A stretch of 64,000 bases of DNA from the NCBI RefSeq assembly GCF_023091745.1, contig NC_068911.1, positions 161,434,004 through 161,498,003 on the forward strand, written 5' to 3'. Positions 1 through 10,686 of the stretch are shown piece by piece (position 1 is the first letter of the stretch; each line of letters opens with the position of its first letter). This stretch comes from Budorcas taxicolor. Lineage: Eukaryota > Chordata > Mammalia > Artiodactyla > Bovidae. The notes under the pieces are model-generated. The model ran no database searches and was not told the DNA's origin. It saw only the letters and a list, made by a program, of their open reading frames with translations. Both the position numbers and the translations under genes were made by a program.

Positions 1-52
1 TTATATATGTGTGTGAATCAGCATATATATATATAGTTGTGTTTTGTATGTT

Positions 53-258
53 TGCTCAGTTGTGTGTGACTCTTTGCAACCCCATGGACTGTAGCCTGTG
101 AGGCCTCTCTGTCCATGGGATTCTCCAGGCAGGAATACTGGAGTGTGTTGCCATACCCTCCTCCAGGGGATCTCCCACCCCAGGGATGGAACCCACATCG
201 CCTGTATCTCCTGCATCGGCAGGGGAATTCTTTACTGCTGAGCCACCAGGGAAGCCCC
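53..258 (-). mobile_element. Bov-tA SINE
   Basis: Full-length ruminant tRNA-Glu-derived SINE read on the minus strand: the Bov-A body comes first on the plus strand and the tRNA-like head ends in the 'ccaccagggaagcccc' motif. Both flanks are AT-dinucleotide-rich (22-36 and 258-274), so it seems to have entered a TA-rich site. Confidence 0.9.
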
Positions 259-279
259 ATATATATATGTATATACACA

Positions 280-960
280 TCTGTCAGAAGATTAGTGGTT
301 CACATGTTTTCAGGAAAGTCACATGAAATCTTAAAACTGCATTACCCCAATGGGCTATTTTCCTTATGATAATTTCACATAAATCTCTCTTCCTTTTATC
401 CTTCAATTATAAAATCAAAAATTATAAGTTGTAATATTTGCTAAAATTGGAAATGTAAGCCACTTCCAAGAAACGATAAAGAAGTTGTACTGAGAGCACT
501 AATTAAGAATATTGGAAGGTCATTTAGAGTCTTTCACATTAGACATGTAGAATATGTTAAAATTAATGTGATGTAATATACTCACTGATATCTGTCACCC
601 ATAAACTCATTCAGAACACACTGAATTAAGTTCTACTGGCTCTGTCTGTCCATGCTTCTGGAAGGGCAGTGACTTAGGAGGGAGCTGGGTGCTCCAGGGA
701 CTCAAAGCCACAGTCTGGCCATCAGACACCATCTGGTTTACCCAACTATCTCTGGCTCCCTGCCTCTGGGCTGAGTATATGCTGGAGGAAGCAGGTTTAT
801 TATGAGACAGCATGGTTTCTCTCATTTTATGGATGGTAATCATCATTAAATCAGTTATGAAACAGTCACCAAGCATGTCTTTCTTTTTCTCAACAAAAAC
901 AATTCAATCCTGAGAGCTTTCCAGCAATTTATTATAACTAAGCATACGGCAAAACTTACT
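280..960. other. No recognised feature
   Basis: AT-rich DNA with no repeat family I recognise. The longest open frame, 89 codons on the minus strand at 607-876, has no recognisable similarity and is treated as chance. Confidence 0.5.
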
Positions 961-964
961 TTTT

Positions 965-1610
965 AAAATAAAAATTTTAGAATAGTTTTAGGTCCGTAGA
1001 AAAGTTGTGGAGATAGTCCAGAGATGCCTTGACACCAGGCACACGCTGCCCCCTAACACTTATTATACTTAGCAAAACAGTATTGAGACAGTATTACTAA
1101 TTTTTCAGATTTCTTAGTTTTTACCTCATGCCCTTCTCTCCCAGATGCCAGTCCAGAATATCATGTTACATTTAATGTCTCCTTAGGTTCCTGTTGACTG
1201 CGACAGCATCTCATGGCCCGTTTTTGATAACAGTTTGCTTTCTTTGGCCATTTTGAAGAGTACTGGTCAGGTGTTTCATAGAATGTCCCACAAGTAGGAA
1301 TTGCTGATGTTTTTCTCACGGTTAGACGCAGACTGTGGGTGTTCAGGAGGAGGACCGCCAAGGTAAGTGCTGTTCTCATCACAGCATATCAAGGGCACAT
1401 ACGATCAACACGGCATCACAACTGACATTAGCCTTGGTATCTTCACTGTAAAGCTATTCTCTTTCCCCACCCTTTTCACATTGTCCTCTTTGGAAGGAAG
1501 GCACTACAGCCACACAGCCCATGCTTCAGTGGGGAGTTCAGATTCAACTTTCCAAAAACTAGGTATCTATATAAATTATTTGAGATTTATCTCCCCAAAA
1601 GAGGTTTACT
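965..1610 (+). repeat. Ancient L1-type 3' UTR remnant
   Basis: Diverged copy of a widespread mammalian repeat that I associate with old L1M 3' regions. The recognisable core is around 1255-1380 ('tactggtcaggtgtttcata', then 'gatgtttttctcacggttag'). The subfamily and orientation are from memory. It is cut at its right side by the T-rich tail of the next L1. Confidence 0.45.
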
Positions 1611-1617
1611 TTTTTGG

Positions 1618-2015
1618 TTTGGTTTTGGTTGGTTTTTTGTTTGTTTTTTGTTGTTTTTATACAATTTTTAAAGGTTATATTCCATTTATAGTTATATGAA
1701 CTATATTCAAGGTGTTGCAAAATAATCCTTATAGCCTATTTTATACCTAATAGTTTGTACCTCCCACCGCCCACTCCATATATTGCCCCATCCCCATAAC
1801 CACTGGTTTATTCTCTATATCTGTAAGTCTACTGTTTTTGTGTTATATTAACTTGCTTATTGTATTTTTTTAGATTCCACATATAATTAATATACCACAC
1901 TTTTCTTTCTTTGTCTGAATTATTTCACTTAGCAAAATATCCTCCAAGTCCATCCATGTTGCTGCAAATGGCATAATTGTCTTCTTTTTTTAGTGGGTGA
2001 ATAGCTTTCCATCTT
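1618..2015 (-). mobile_element. L1 3' end (3' half of an inverted insertion)
   Basis: A T-rich run at 1618-1657 is an L1 poly(A) tail read on the minus strand. It is followed by antisense L1 3' UTR and the end of ORF2, recognisable by 'ccatccatgttgctgcaaat' near 1950. The L1 sequence breaks off near 2010, and the preceding part of the same L1 continues in the opposite orientation from about 2030, so both pieces look like one insertion. Confidence 0.75.
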
Positions 2016-2783
2016 TTAAAAAACTAAACCAAAAAACTTTAAATTTCTATGGAAACACAAATGACTTTGAATTACCAAAACAATCTTGAGAAAAACAGCT
2101 GGAGGAATCATACTCGCTAACTTCAAATTATACTACAAAGTGACAGCAAAAAAAAAAAAAAGAAAGCAGTATGGTACTGACATAAAAAACAGACACATAG
2201 ATCAATAGAAGAGAATAGAAAACCCAGAAATAAACTCACATACTTACGTTCAATTAACCTACAACAAAGAAGCAAGAATGTACCATGTAGAAAAGACAGC
2301 TTCTTCAATAAGTGGTGCTGAGGAAACAGGACAGCTACATGTAAAGAATGAAATTAGAACATTCTCTAACACCATATGTAAAATAAAGTCAAAATGGATT
2401 TAAAACCTAAATATAAGACCAGATACTATAAAACTCCTAGGAGAAAACATAGGCAGAATCCTCTTTGACATAAATAACAGCAATATTTTTTGGATCTCTT
2501 TCCTAAAACAAAGGAAATAAGAGCAAAAATAAACAAATGGCACCTAACTAAATGTAACTGCTTTTGTTTTAGCAAAGGAAACCATTGACAAAATGAAAAG
2601 AAAATGAACAGAATGGGAGAAAATATTTGCAAATGGTATGAACAATAAGGGATTAATATTCAAAATACAGTATTACCACATACAACTCATCATCAAAGAA
2701 ACAAATGATCTGATTAAAAGTGGGCTGAGTAACTAAATTGACATTTTTCCAAAGAGGAAATGCAGATGGCCAACAGGCACATG

Positions 2784-2983
2784 GGACTTTCCTGGTAGCT
2801 CAGGTGGTTAAGAATCCACTTGAAATGTGGGAGACCCGGGTTCGACCCCTGAATTGGAAAGATCCTCTGGAGATGGGAATGGCTACCCACTCCAGTATTC
2901 TGGCCTGGAAAATTCCATTGACTGTATAGTCCATTGGATCGCAAATAGTTGGACATGACTGAGTGACTTTCACTTTCACTTTC
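2784..2983 (+). mobile_element. Bov-tA SINE inside L1 ORF2
   Basis: Complete Bov-tA: tRNA-like head with a B-box ('gggttcgacccctg'), Bov-A body, and a 'cactttcactttca' tail. The L1 target is duplicated: 12 bases at 2772-2783 (aacaggcacatg) and 2984-2995 (aacagtcacatg) differ at one position. Confidence 0.92.
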
Positions 2984-3171
2984 AACAGTCACATGAAAAG
3001 ATATTCAACAGGGAAATGCAAACCAAATCCACATTTGTCAGAAGGGCTATTATCAAAAAGACAGCAAGTAACAAATGTTGGCCAGGATGTGGAGAAAAGG
3101 GAACACTTTTGCACCATTGGTGAGAATGTAAATTGGTACAGCCAGTGTGGAAAAGATTGTGATGGTGGTTT

Positions 3172-3386
3172 AATTGCTAAATCATGTTGACTCTTGCAAC
3201 CCCATGGACCTTGGTCCCCCAGGCTCCTCTGTCCATGGGATTTCCCAGGCAAGAATACCAGAGTGAGTTGCCATTTCCTTCTCCAGGGGATCATCCCAAC
3301 CTGAGATTGAACTTAGATTTCTGGCACTTAGGCAGATCTCCTACAGTGCAGTTGGATTCTTTCCCAACTAAGCCACCAAGGAAGAG
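3172..3386 (-). mobile_element. Bov-tA SINE inside L1 ORF2
   Basis: Minus-strand Bov-tA with both the Bov-A body and the tRNA-like head ('taagccaccaaggaaga'). L1 ORF2 sequence resumes directly after it at about 3387. A target duplication is not clean. Confidence 0.85.
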
Positions 3387-3590
3387 TATGGAAGTCTCAA
3401 AAAGGCTAAAAATAGAATTATTGAATGACTCATAAATTTCACTCCTGTTCATTTATCTAAAGAAAATAAAAACAATAGTTAGCAAAGATATATTCACTCT
3501 GATGTTCATAGCAGCATTATTTACAACTTTTATGGTACAGAATTAGCCTATGTCCATCAACAGGTGAATGGATAAAGATGATGGGGGCTT

Positions 3591-4095
3591 ACTAGTTTTA
3601 ATCTGCATCTCTCAATTAGTATTTAAAATGGAAGTTGGTCATGACTTCAAACCAGAGTCATTACGAATCTTAAACTGCCATTTGTTTTCATTTGCTACTC
3701 AACTTAATTGACTACTTCCGTGGAAGACTGAGGCTACACCAGGTCCTTGTGGGTCTAGGCTGAACTTGGACTCACTGAACACCTCAGAGGATGTGTCCTC
3801 TCTATTTTATTCCCTTCCCATTTGTTCTTCCTTTGATGGTGAGTCAGTGAAAAGGTTTTCTTTTGGAAGTTATAGTTTTTTGGGTTTTTTTTTTTAACTT
3901 TTTAAACTGTTTCCATTCATTCAAGGACACAAATAAAATTAGTCATAAGTTATTTTCAGTGAATTTATGTAGTTTTATTTCTGTTTACTGGCTTTTCATT
4001 TCATACAGTTAAGTGCAAAATGTTTTATTAACCCACAGCCTGATTCAGGTTAATAAGCATACATATTCATGCTTAGCTTAAATATTTAATAAACT
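3591..4095. other. No recognised feature
   Basis: AT-rich DNA without a recognised repeat. A T tract lies near 3880-3897. Confidence 0.5.
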
Positions 4096-4272
4096 AAAAG
4101 AATCTGCCTGCAATGCAGGAGCCCCAGGTTCAGTTCCTGGGTCGCGAAGATCCCATGAAGAATGGAATGACACCCCACTCCAGTATTCTTGCCTAGAAAA
4201 TCCTATGGACACAGGAGCTCAGCGAGCTACAGTCTATGGGGTTGCAAAAAGTCATACACAACTGAGTGACTA
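4096..4272 (+). mobile_element. Bov-tA SINE, 5'-truncated
   Basis: Bov-tA lacking the first ~25 bases of the tRNA-like head. The body and the 'gactgagtgac' end are present, and it runs straight into a CA repeat that probably grew from its tail. Confidence 0.85.
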
Positions 4273-4295
4273 ACACACACACACACACACACACA
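4273..4295. repeat. (CA)n microsatellite
   Basis: About eleven uninterrupted CA units directly at the 3' tail of the preceding SINE. Confidence 0.95.
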
Positions 4296-4498
4296 GTCTA
4301 TTAAGAAATTTTTAATAAACATTTTAGGTAAACCTGGAAAAGACTCTTGAATTTTATTGACCTCAGTGTCTATATCTATGGAATAGATTATAAATTATAA
4401 ATAGATTATATTACTACTAGTAATATAATACAGTATATTATATATGTACTTTTATATGAATATATAGTATAGGTAATTTATATAAATAATTGGCATTA

Positions 4499-5640
4499 TG
4501 CTAGATCATGGAAAAAGAAAGAGAGTTCCAGAAAAACATCTATTTCTGTTTTATTGACTATGCCAAAGTCTTTGACTGTGTGGATTACAATACACTGTGG
4601 AAAATTCTGAAAGAGGTGGGAATACCAGACCACCTTACATGCCTCTTGAGAAATCTGTATGCAGGCCAGGAAGCAACAGTTAGAACTGGACATGGAACAA
4701 CAGACTGGTTCCAAATAGGAAAAGGAGTACGTCAAGGCTATATATTGTCACCCTACTTATTTAACGTCTATGCAGAGTACATCATGAGAAACACTGGACT
4801 GGAAGAAACACAAGCTGGAATCAAGATTGCCAGGAGAAATATCAATCACCTCAGATACGCAGATGACACCACCCTTATGGCAGAAAGTGAAGAGGAACTA
4901 AAAAGCCTCTTGATGAAAGTGAAAGAGGAGAGTGAAAAAGTTGGCTTAAAGCTCAACATTCAGAAAACGAAGATCATGGCATCCGGTTCCATCACTCCAT
5001 GGGAAATAGATGCGGAAACAGTGGAAACAGTGTCAGACTTTATTTTTTGGGGCTCCAGAATCACTGCAGATGGTGACTGCAGCCATGAAATTAAAAGACG
5101 CTTACTCCTTGGAAGAAAAGTTATGAGCAACCTAGATAGCATATTCAAAAGCAGAAACATTACTTTGCCGACTAAGGTCTGTCTAGTCAAGGCTATGGTT
5201 TTTCCAGTAATCATGTATGGATGTGAGAGTTGGACTGTGAAGAAGGCTGAGCGCCGAAAAATTGATGCTTTTGAACTGTGGTGTTGGAGAAGACTCTTGA
5301 GAGTCCCTTGGACTTCAAGGAGATCCAACCAGTCCATTCTGAAGGAGATCAGCCCTAGGATTTCTTTGGAAGGAATGATGCTAAAGCTGAAGCTCCAGTA
5401 CTTTGGCCACTCAAGCAAAGAGTTGACTCATTGGAAAAGACTTTGATGCTGGGAGGGATTGGGGGCAGGAGGAGAAGGGGACGACAGAGGATGAGATGGC
5501 TGGATGGCATCACTGACTCAATGGACGTGAGTTTGAGTGAACTCCGGGGGTTGGTGATGGACAGGGAGGCCTGGCGTGCTGCGATTCATGGGGTCGCAAA
5601 GACTGAGCGGCTGAACTGAACTGAACTGAACTGAACTGAC
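4499..5640 (+). mobile_element. BovB LINE, 5'-truncated
   Basis: 3' ~1.14 kb of BovB, an RTE-clade non-LTR retrotransposon. It begins just upstream of the reverse-transcriptase palm ('gatcatggaaaaagaaagag') and ends with the family's tail of ACTGA-type units ('gaactgaactgaactgac'). Everything upstream, including the endonuclease, is missing. AT-rich DNA flanks it, and no clear target duplication was found. Confidence 0.95.
4508..5446 (+). pseudogene. BovB reverse transcriptase, partial open frame (312 codons)
   Basis: This is the C-terminal part of the BovB polyprotein, which in an intact element carries an AP-type endonuclease followed by a reverse transcriptase and copies its RNA into the genome. 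The frame contains palm motif A (FIDYAKVFD, residues 15-23), the GVRQGYILSP motif (about 74-83) and the catalytic YADD box (residues 117-120), followed by the conserved C-terminal region with MYGCESWT and WCWRRLLRVPW. The usual Cys after RQG is Tyr here. The frame ends after a small deletion near 5408-5416, and the natural C-terminus continues in another frame at 5431-5619. With no endonuclease, N-terminus or promoter it is a dead fragment. The initial Met is only the first ATG in the truncated copy. Confidence 0.85.
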
Positions 5641-7605
5641 TGATACCAATAAATAGTACAATTACTATAAAGCAGAATATAAAACTTCAATGTATTTTTA
5701 TGGAATTCAAAATTTTTAAATATCTTGTTTTCAATAAATTATTATGAAAAGTATTTTACAAAAATTATTATATGAATATAATTAATATTTTAATAAATTA
5801 TTTGTATGCCAAACCTTGTTTTACAGTGGGGACATAAGGAGGAAACGAACAAGGTCCTGTTCCCAAGAAATGTTGAGATGATGGGTTCAGGTGACAAACT
5901 CCCCATTCATACTGATCCAATGTGATGATCCAGAAATAATCACTATGAAATTTACATAGGCCATGCAGTTCTGAATAATGTTTCCAATCATTTCTACAAA
6001 ATCAAAGACAAAAGGTGTCTTTGATTTTGATGTGTGCTTCTGTGTATCCTCTTGAAGAAAGAGGAGCAAAAATTTCAACTCTTTAAGTCTGTTTGGGGGT
6101 GAATAAAATGCTTGTGTGTGTGTGTGGTTTTTTTTTTTTTTTTCTTCTTTCCTAGCAGAGGAAACTTACAGAGAATTTGTTACAATGTTTAAGTTCTTTG
6201 AAATGTGAGTTAGAAGGATAAGTACTGAAGGAGCCTAGATCTCTGTGACCTTTTCAGTGTACATCCAAACCAAACTTTCTTCCGGTCTTTCATCAGAGCT
6301 TCAAAGTCCCCCAAGACACAATCACATCTTAATAATTCTTGATAAAAGTCTGAATGCTCAGCCTCTGATGCAAAATGAAGAGAAAGAAACTCTGTCTTCT
6401 AGCACTTTAGCACCAAAAAGCAAGTACAGATGGCCTGTTGGGAAGGGCGATGAAAAGATGCAGAGAAATCCTTCCCTTCTTCCCATCCTTTGAGCCCAGA
6501 GCTGATGACATTTCCAGCCCAGCTCCCTTTACTCTGTCTAAACACCTGGTTGATAACTCCCTAGTCAAACACATCAGGATCCAAGGATTCTGTGCCCACA
6601 TGGCAAATTATAGAACTGCTGCTGCGGCCGCTAAGTCTCTTCTAGTCACACTGAAACACAAAATCCGAGGATTTTTTGTTTACAAATAATGAGAATTTCA
6701 AGATGGCAACCATAGAGCCTTAAATCAAGTGCCAGTCCCTTCTGAGGACCAGACCCTGTGCCATGGTGTAATCATATGTTCCTGAAGCCAGCCCTATAGG
6801 CTGGACATGCAAAGTATTCAACAGGGAAAATGATATTCCAAAATTCCCAGAGTGGTTTTCTTTTTGGAAAAGTAATTGGAACTACAGGGAAGAACTACAG
6901 TGTCCAGGCTGTTGCACCCAATGGGAAATGTCTGATGTCAGAACTTCCTATAGCAGGAGCCCTTTATTGAGAAGAGTGGGGAGCAGTGTGATGGGAGAGG
7001 TCTATATGGGAAAAGAGTTTCCCTCTAGTCTCACAGCTGGGAAGAGGGGGTGTTGGGGAAACAGAAAGAGAATGAGATTGGAGAGAGTTTGTTGTTGCCA
7101 TTGCTGTCTCCTTCAAGATTATGGGGAAGTCGAGACAGAAAGGAAGGTTGGGAGAGAGTTTACTAGACATAAAGGATAAACTTCCATTCTAGCATTTGCA
7201 TTTCTGTGATTAAAGGTATTATACTACTTTTTACAGTTTCAATGAATACGATTCCATAACAATAACAAAAGGTCATGTAGAGCCCTGGATTTCACATGAG
7301 TTACATAATAAAGACATTATTAGTAAATTCCTAATTCACTACCATAAGTCTATCTGCCTTAAGAGAATTTCACTTGATGGATTTGTTAATGCAAGTCACA
7401 AATTAAATCTTATTAAGTCAAAGATTCACTTGAAAGAGAATCCGGAGAACATATTGATTCACAGAGCCCCCAACATGCTATTCACAGCTTTATTCTTCTC
7501 AAAGCTGATTCAACTGGTGGGATAAATAGACCCCTCTGCTCTTATTGATATATCCCAAATTAGACAACAAAACAATATCTAGCAAATAAAAACTGTTATT
7601 GAGTT
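5641..7605. other. No recognised gene or repeat family
   Basis: Single-copy-looking DNA. A short TG run followed by a T tract lies at 6111-6143. Overlapping open frames of 64-83 codons on both strands (6245-6689, 6928-7179) show no recognisable protein similarity or splice architecture and are treated as chance. Confidence 0.5.
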
Positions 7606-7787
7606 AAAAGAGTTTTACTCGCTTCTTGATCTAATATCAGCTCCCAGCTGGTGTTACTGAGTCAAAGATAGAATTTAAAGACTCTAGAGAAAAAGATGAA
7701 AGCATATACTCCAGAAGGCTCTCCTCTAATAAGATTCCCTGAACTACGCATTGGGAAGCAATGAGTCTGGAGTCTTAGGTCCTGACA
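7606..7787. repeat. Direct duplication, copy 1 (unknown family)
   Basis: A 182-base segment repeated in the same orientation at 9463-9642. By eye the copies differ at about ten positions plus one 3-base indel. Sequence outside the segment does not match. On the minus strand both copies begin TGTCAG, which would fit an LTR edge, but I recognise no LTR family. Confidence 0.8.
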
Positions 7788-8002
7788 AACCCTTGGAAGG
7801 GAGCAGAGTGAAGTATTAGATAGACAGCCTCTTATGAAATCTGAAAAGCTGGACAAGAATATACAGGTTCTACGATGGCGTGAAAGCCTTATGCTTTCAG
7901 TGGAAACTTTGCTCTGCATTTTGCGTTTTTCCCAGGCAAGTGAACTGCAGTACCATGATGTTCTCTTCAGTGACCCACACCATCAGAAGGCTGAAAAACT
8001 TG

Positions 8003-8165
8003 AACTTCCCTGGTGGTTAAGACTTCACCTTCCAATGCAGGAGGTGCAAGTTTGATCCCTGATCAGAGAGCTAAGATCTCATATACCTTATAGCCAAAAA
8101 CTAAATCATAAAACAGAAGAAATACTGTAAAAATTCAATAAAAAGACTTTAAAACTAGTTCACAT
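8003..8165 (+). mobile_element. CHR-type tRNA-Glu SINE
   Basis: Starts with 'gaacttccctggtggttaag' and has a tRNA-like B-box ('gtttgatccctgatca'), then the family's tail region ending in 'aattcaataaaaagacttta'. It lacks the Bov-A body that marks Bov-tA. CHR SINEs are known from ruminants, hippos and cetaceans. Confidence 0.75.
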
Positions 8166-9004
8166 TAAAAAATATGTATTTTTTAAAAAAGGGTGAATAG
8201 CTGATACTTTTACAATCATTCTGGACCCAGATGGCCATTCTCTATTTCACTTTCAATACAATTTTCAATACATGCCACAAGATATTCAATATTTTGTGAT
8301 AATATAGGCTTCATGTTAGATGATTTTTCCCAACTGTAGGCTAGGGTAAGTGGTCTGAGCAGGTTTTTGGTAGGTGAGGCTTAGCTATAATGTTTGATAA
8401 GTTAGGTGTGTTTGTAATGATATTTTCAGTTTATAATGGGTTTATCAGGATATAACCCTATCCTAAGTCCAGAGCAATCTTATACACCTGAATAGAAGGC
8501 TGACTTACCTTCACACAAACCAGCACAACCTTACAAATGCCAAGGAAAAACTAAGAGCTATTCCACCCAAGTTTTCACCACTGGGGAAATGAGATTTTGC
8601 ACATTGGAGAGGGACACAGAACAATATTATTAATCTCAGAAATCCTCTATTTAATTCATTCCTCTAGAGAACTATTGTCACTAAATTGGACTTTGGCCTC
8701 ATGGCGCTGGTGTACATTGAAAACCAATAAAAGTGTCCCTTTGTTAATTCCAACAAAATGCTTAAAAACAGCATTGTTGAGAACAGTCATGTCTCTAACA
8801 TAGGATCCTAAGGGAAAATGTTTCTTTGTACATGTTCTGAACAAGGATAAGTAAGGAGCCTCTAGTTCTGCTTTTGATGAAGTACTAGAGAGAAAAGCAT
8901 TCCTTTTCTATCAGAATTATACCTTTAATGGAGATATTCCCTGTGGGTCTGAACAGGGGGCAACATTCAGCATTCAAAGAATCTACCTTTACCTACCTTT
9001 GAAT
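8166..9004. other. No recognised feature
   Basis: AT-rich DNA. Short open frames on both strands at 8597-8844 overlap each other and show no similarity I recognise. Confidence 0.5.
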
Positions 9005-9303
9005 CGCTCAGTTGTGTCTGACTCTTTGTGACCTCGTGGACTGTACAGTCAATGGAATTCTCCAGGCAAGAGTACTTGGAGTGGGTTCCCATGCACTCCT
9101 CCACGGAATCTTCCCAACCCAGGGATCGAACTCAGGTCTCGCATTGCAGGCATATTCTTTACCAGCTGAGCCACCAGGGAAGCCCAAGAATACTGGAGTG
9201 GGTAGTCTATCCCTTCTCCAGCAGATCTTCCGGAACCAGAAATCAAACCAGGGACTACTGTATTGCAGGCGGATTATTTACCAGCTGAGCTACCAGGGAA
9301 GAC
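9005..9303 (-). mobile_element. Bov-tA SINE, dimeric form
   Basis: Minus-strand Bov-tA followed by a second tRNA-like unit: the first head ends 'ccaccagggaagccc' near 9185 and the second ends 'taccagggaaga' at about 9302. This is the longer Bov-tA2/tA3-like architecture. Confidence 0.85.
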
Positions 9304-9462
9304 TTTTCAGCTTCCTCTCTCATTGGATAGGGATTACAGCAGCCACCTTCTGTTAGTGTGAGGTGCCCTAATAGTGACAGCTCAGCCAGCAACATCACTT
9401 ATAGGACAATTCTGATCCCCGACTCCACAGCATCTTCGTACTCAAAAAAGCGTGTTTGACTA

Positions 9463-9642
9463 AAAAGAGTTTTACTAGCTTCTTGATCTAATAGCAGCTC
9501 CCAGTTAGTGTTACTGAGTCAAAGATAGAATTTAAAGAGTAGAGAAAAAGACGAAAGCATATACTCCAGAAGGTTCTCCTCTAATAAGATTCCCTGAACT
9601 AGGCATTGGGAAGCGATGAGTCTGGAGTCTTAGGTACTGACA
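9463..9642. repeat. Direct duplication, copy 2 (unknown family)
   Basis: Second copy of the segment at 7606-7787, same orientation, about 1.86 kb downstream. A dimeric SINE and a CHR SINE lie between the copies. The right flank (9643-9900) has no counterpart beside copy 1. Confidence 0.8.
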
Positions 9643-9916
9643 GCACCTCCCCTCAAAGGCAACTTTGAGGAGGAGATTAGGAAACAATGGCAATGAATAT
9701 TCTGAGAAAGGCAAGAAGATACAGAGAAAAAAGTTCCATCCACTTAAAGATGCATGTGAATGAAAGTGTACTAGTGGGTTGATTGTGTGTGTGTGTGATG
9801 TCCATGTGTATACATACATATATATAAAATAGCCCACTGGTATACTTTCATGCCACAGAACACATGATTTTACATGTGTACATACACATAAATTGTGCAA
9901 GTACCTATATAATAGT

Positions 9917-10043
9917 GAGTGTTCAGTCACTCAGTCGTGCCCATTTCTTTGCGACTTCTTGGACTGTAACCTGCCAGGCTCTTCTGTGCATGGAATTTTC
10001 AAGGCAAGAATACTGGAGTGGGTTGCCATTTCCATCTCCAGGG
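9917..10043 (-). mobile_element. Bov-A SINE fragment
   Basis: Only the Bov-A body ('cagtcactcagtcgtgcc' to 'tctccaggg'); the tRNA-like head is missing. Confidence 0.85.
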
Positions 10044-10187
10044 ATATATATGCTTAATAATTACATATATTTAATATAATATATATCTTACATGTGACTG
10101 AATATGTAATATATACTCAGATTATGGCACATATCTATGATTATATAATGTACATGTGCATAGATATTTTATATATGTTTATATATG

Positions 10188-10362
10188 AGTGCATGCTCAG
10201 TCACTTCAGTCATGTCTGATTTTGCAACCCTGTGGACTGTAGCCTGCCTGCCAGGCTCCTATGTCCATGGGATTCTCCAGGCAAGAATGCTGAAGTGGGT
10301 TGCCATTTCCTCTTCCAGGGGACCTTCCGGACTCAGGGATCAAACCCTGGTTTCCTGCATCT
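10188..10362 (-). mobile_element. Bov-tA SINE, head truncated
   Basis: Minus-strand Bov-tA that stops inside the tRNA-like head ('tttcctgcatctt') where a TA/GATA microsatellite begins. Confidence 0.85.
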
Positions 10363-10452
10363 TCAATATATATATATAGATATATATATATATAGATAGA
10401 TAGATATATAGATAGATAGATATGATATATATATATAGATAGATAGATATGA
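10363..10452. repeat. Compound (TA)n/(GATA)n microsatellite
   Basis: About 90 bases of alternating TA and GATA runs, abutting the truncated SINE on its left. Confidence 0.95.
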
Positions 10453-10554
10453 TTGGTCAAGAGACCAACACTGTCACATTATTTTTCTTCTGTAACTTAA
10501 CTGTATTGCAGGAGGTATGAGCCAGCTATATTAACATATATCTAATTCTCCATG

Positions 10555-10686
10555 ATCCCCTAGACAAGGAAATGGCAACTCACTCCAGTGTTCTTGCCTG
10601 GAGAATCCTATGGAGAGAGGAGCCTGTCAGGCTACAGTCCATAGGGTCACGAAAAGTTGGACATGACTCTGGCGACTTAGCACTGC
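10555..10686 (+). mobile_element. Bov-A SINE fragment
   Basis: Bov-A body from 'gatcccctagacaaggaaat' to the 'ggcgacttagcactgcac' end; no tRNA-like head. Confidence 0.85.

Larger units (their letters stand above)
2030..3590 (+). mobile_element. L1 ORF2 3' portion, inverted half of the same L1
   Basis: Sense-strand remnant of the C-terminal L1 ORF2 coding region. Landmarks are the stretch around 2310 ('tcttcaataagtggtgctga'), the lysine-rich tract near 2500-2560 and 'ccatcaacaggtgaatggat' near 3555. The reading frame is broken many times. Two Bov-tA SINEs interrupt it at 2784-2983 and 3172-3386. Its outer end near 3590 matches the L1 position just before the point where the antisense piece at 1618-2015 begins, as expected for twin-primed reverse transcription. 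Confidence 0.75.

Noticed and set aside
115..369. Open frame across a Bov-tA SINE
   Set aside because: Repeated peptides such as GFSRQEYWS appear wherever a Bov-A body is read in this frame; it is SINE-derived, as are frames at 9012-9356, 32115-32375 and 59112-59522.
1367..1699. 110-codon plus-strand frame
   Set aside because: It spans an old L1-type repeat and the T-rich tail of the next L1, so it has no independent coding support.
2784..2983. tRNA gene from A- and B-box-like motifs
   Set aside because: The motifs belong to the tRNA-Glu-derived heads of Bov-tA and CHR SINEs; no cloverleaf-forming intact tRNA was seen.
7606..9642. Provirus with paired LTRs at 7.6 and 9.5 kb
   Set aside because: The TGTCAG edge is suggestive, but I found no convincing primer-binding site, polypurine tract or viral coding similarity between the copies, so only a direct duplication is claimed.
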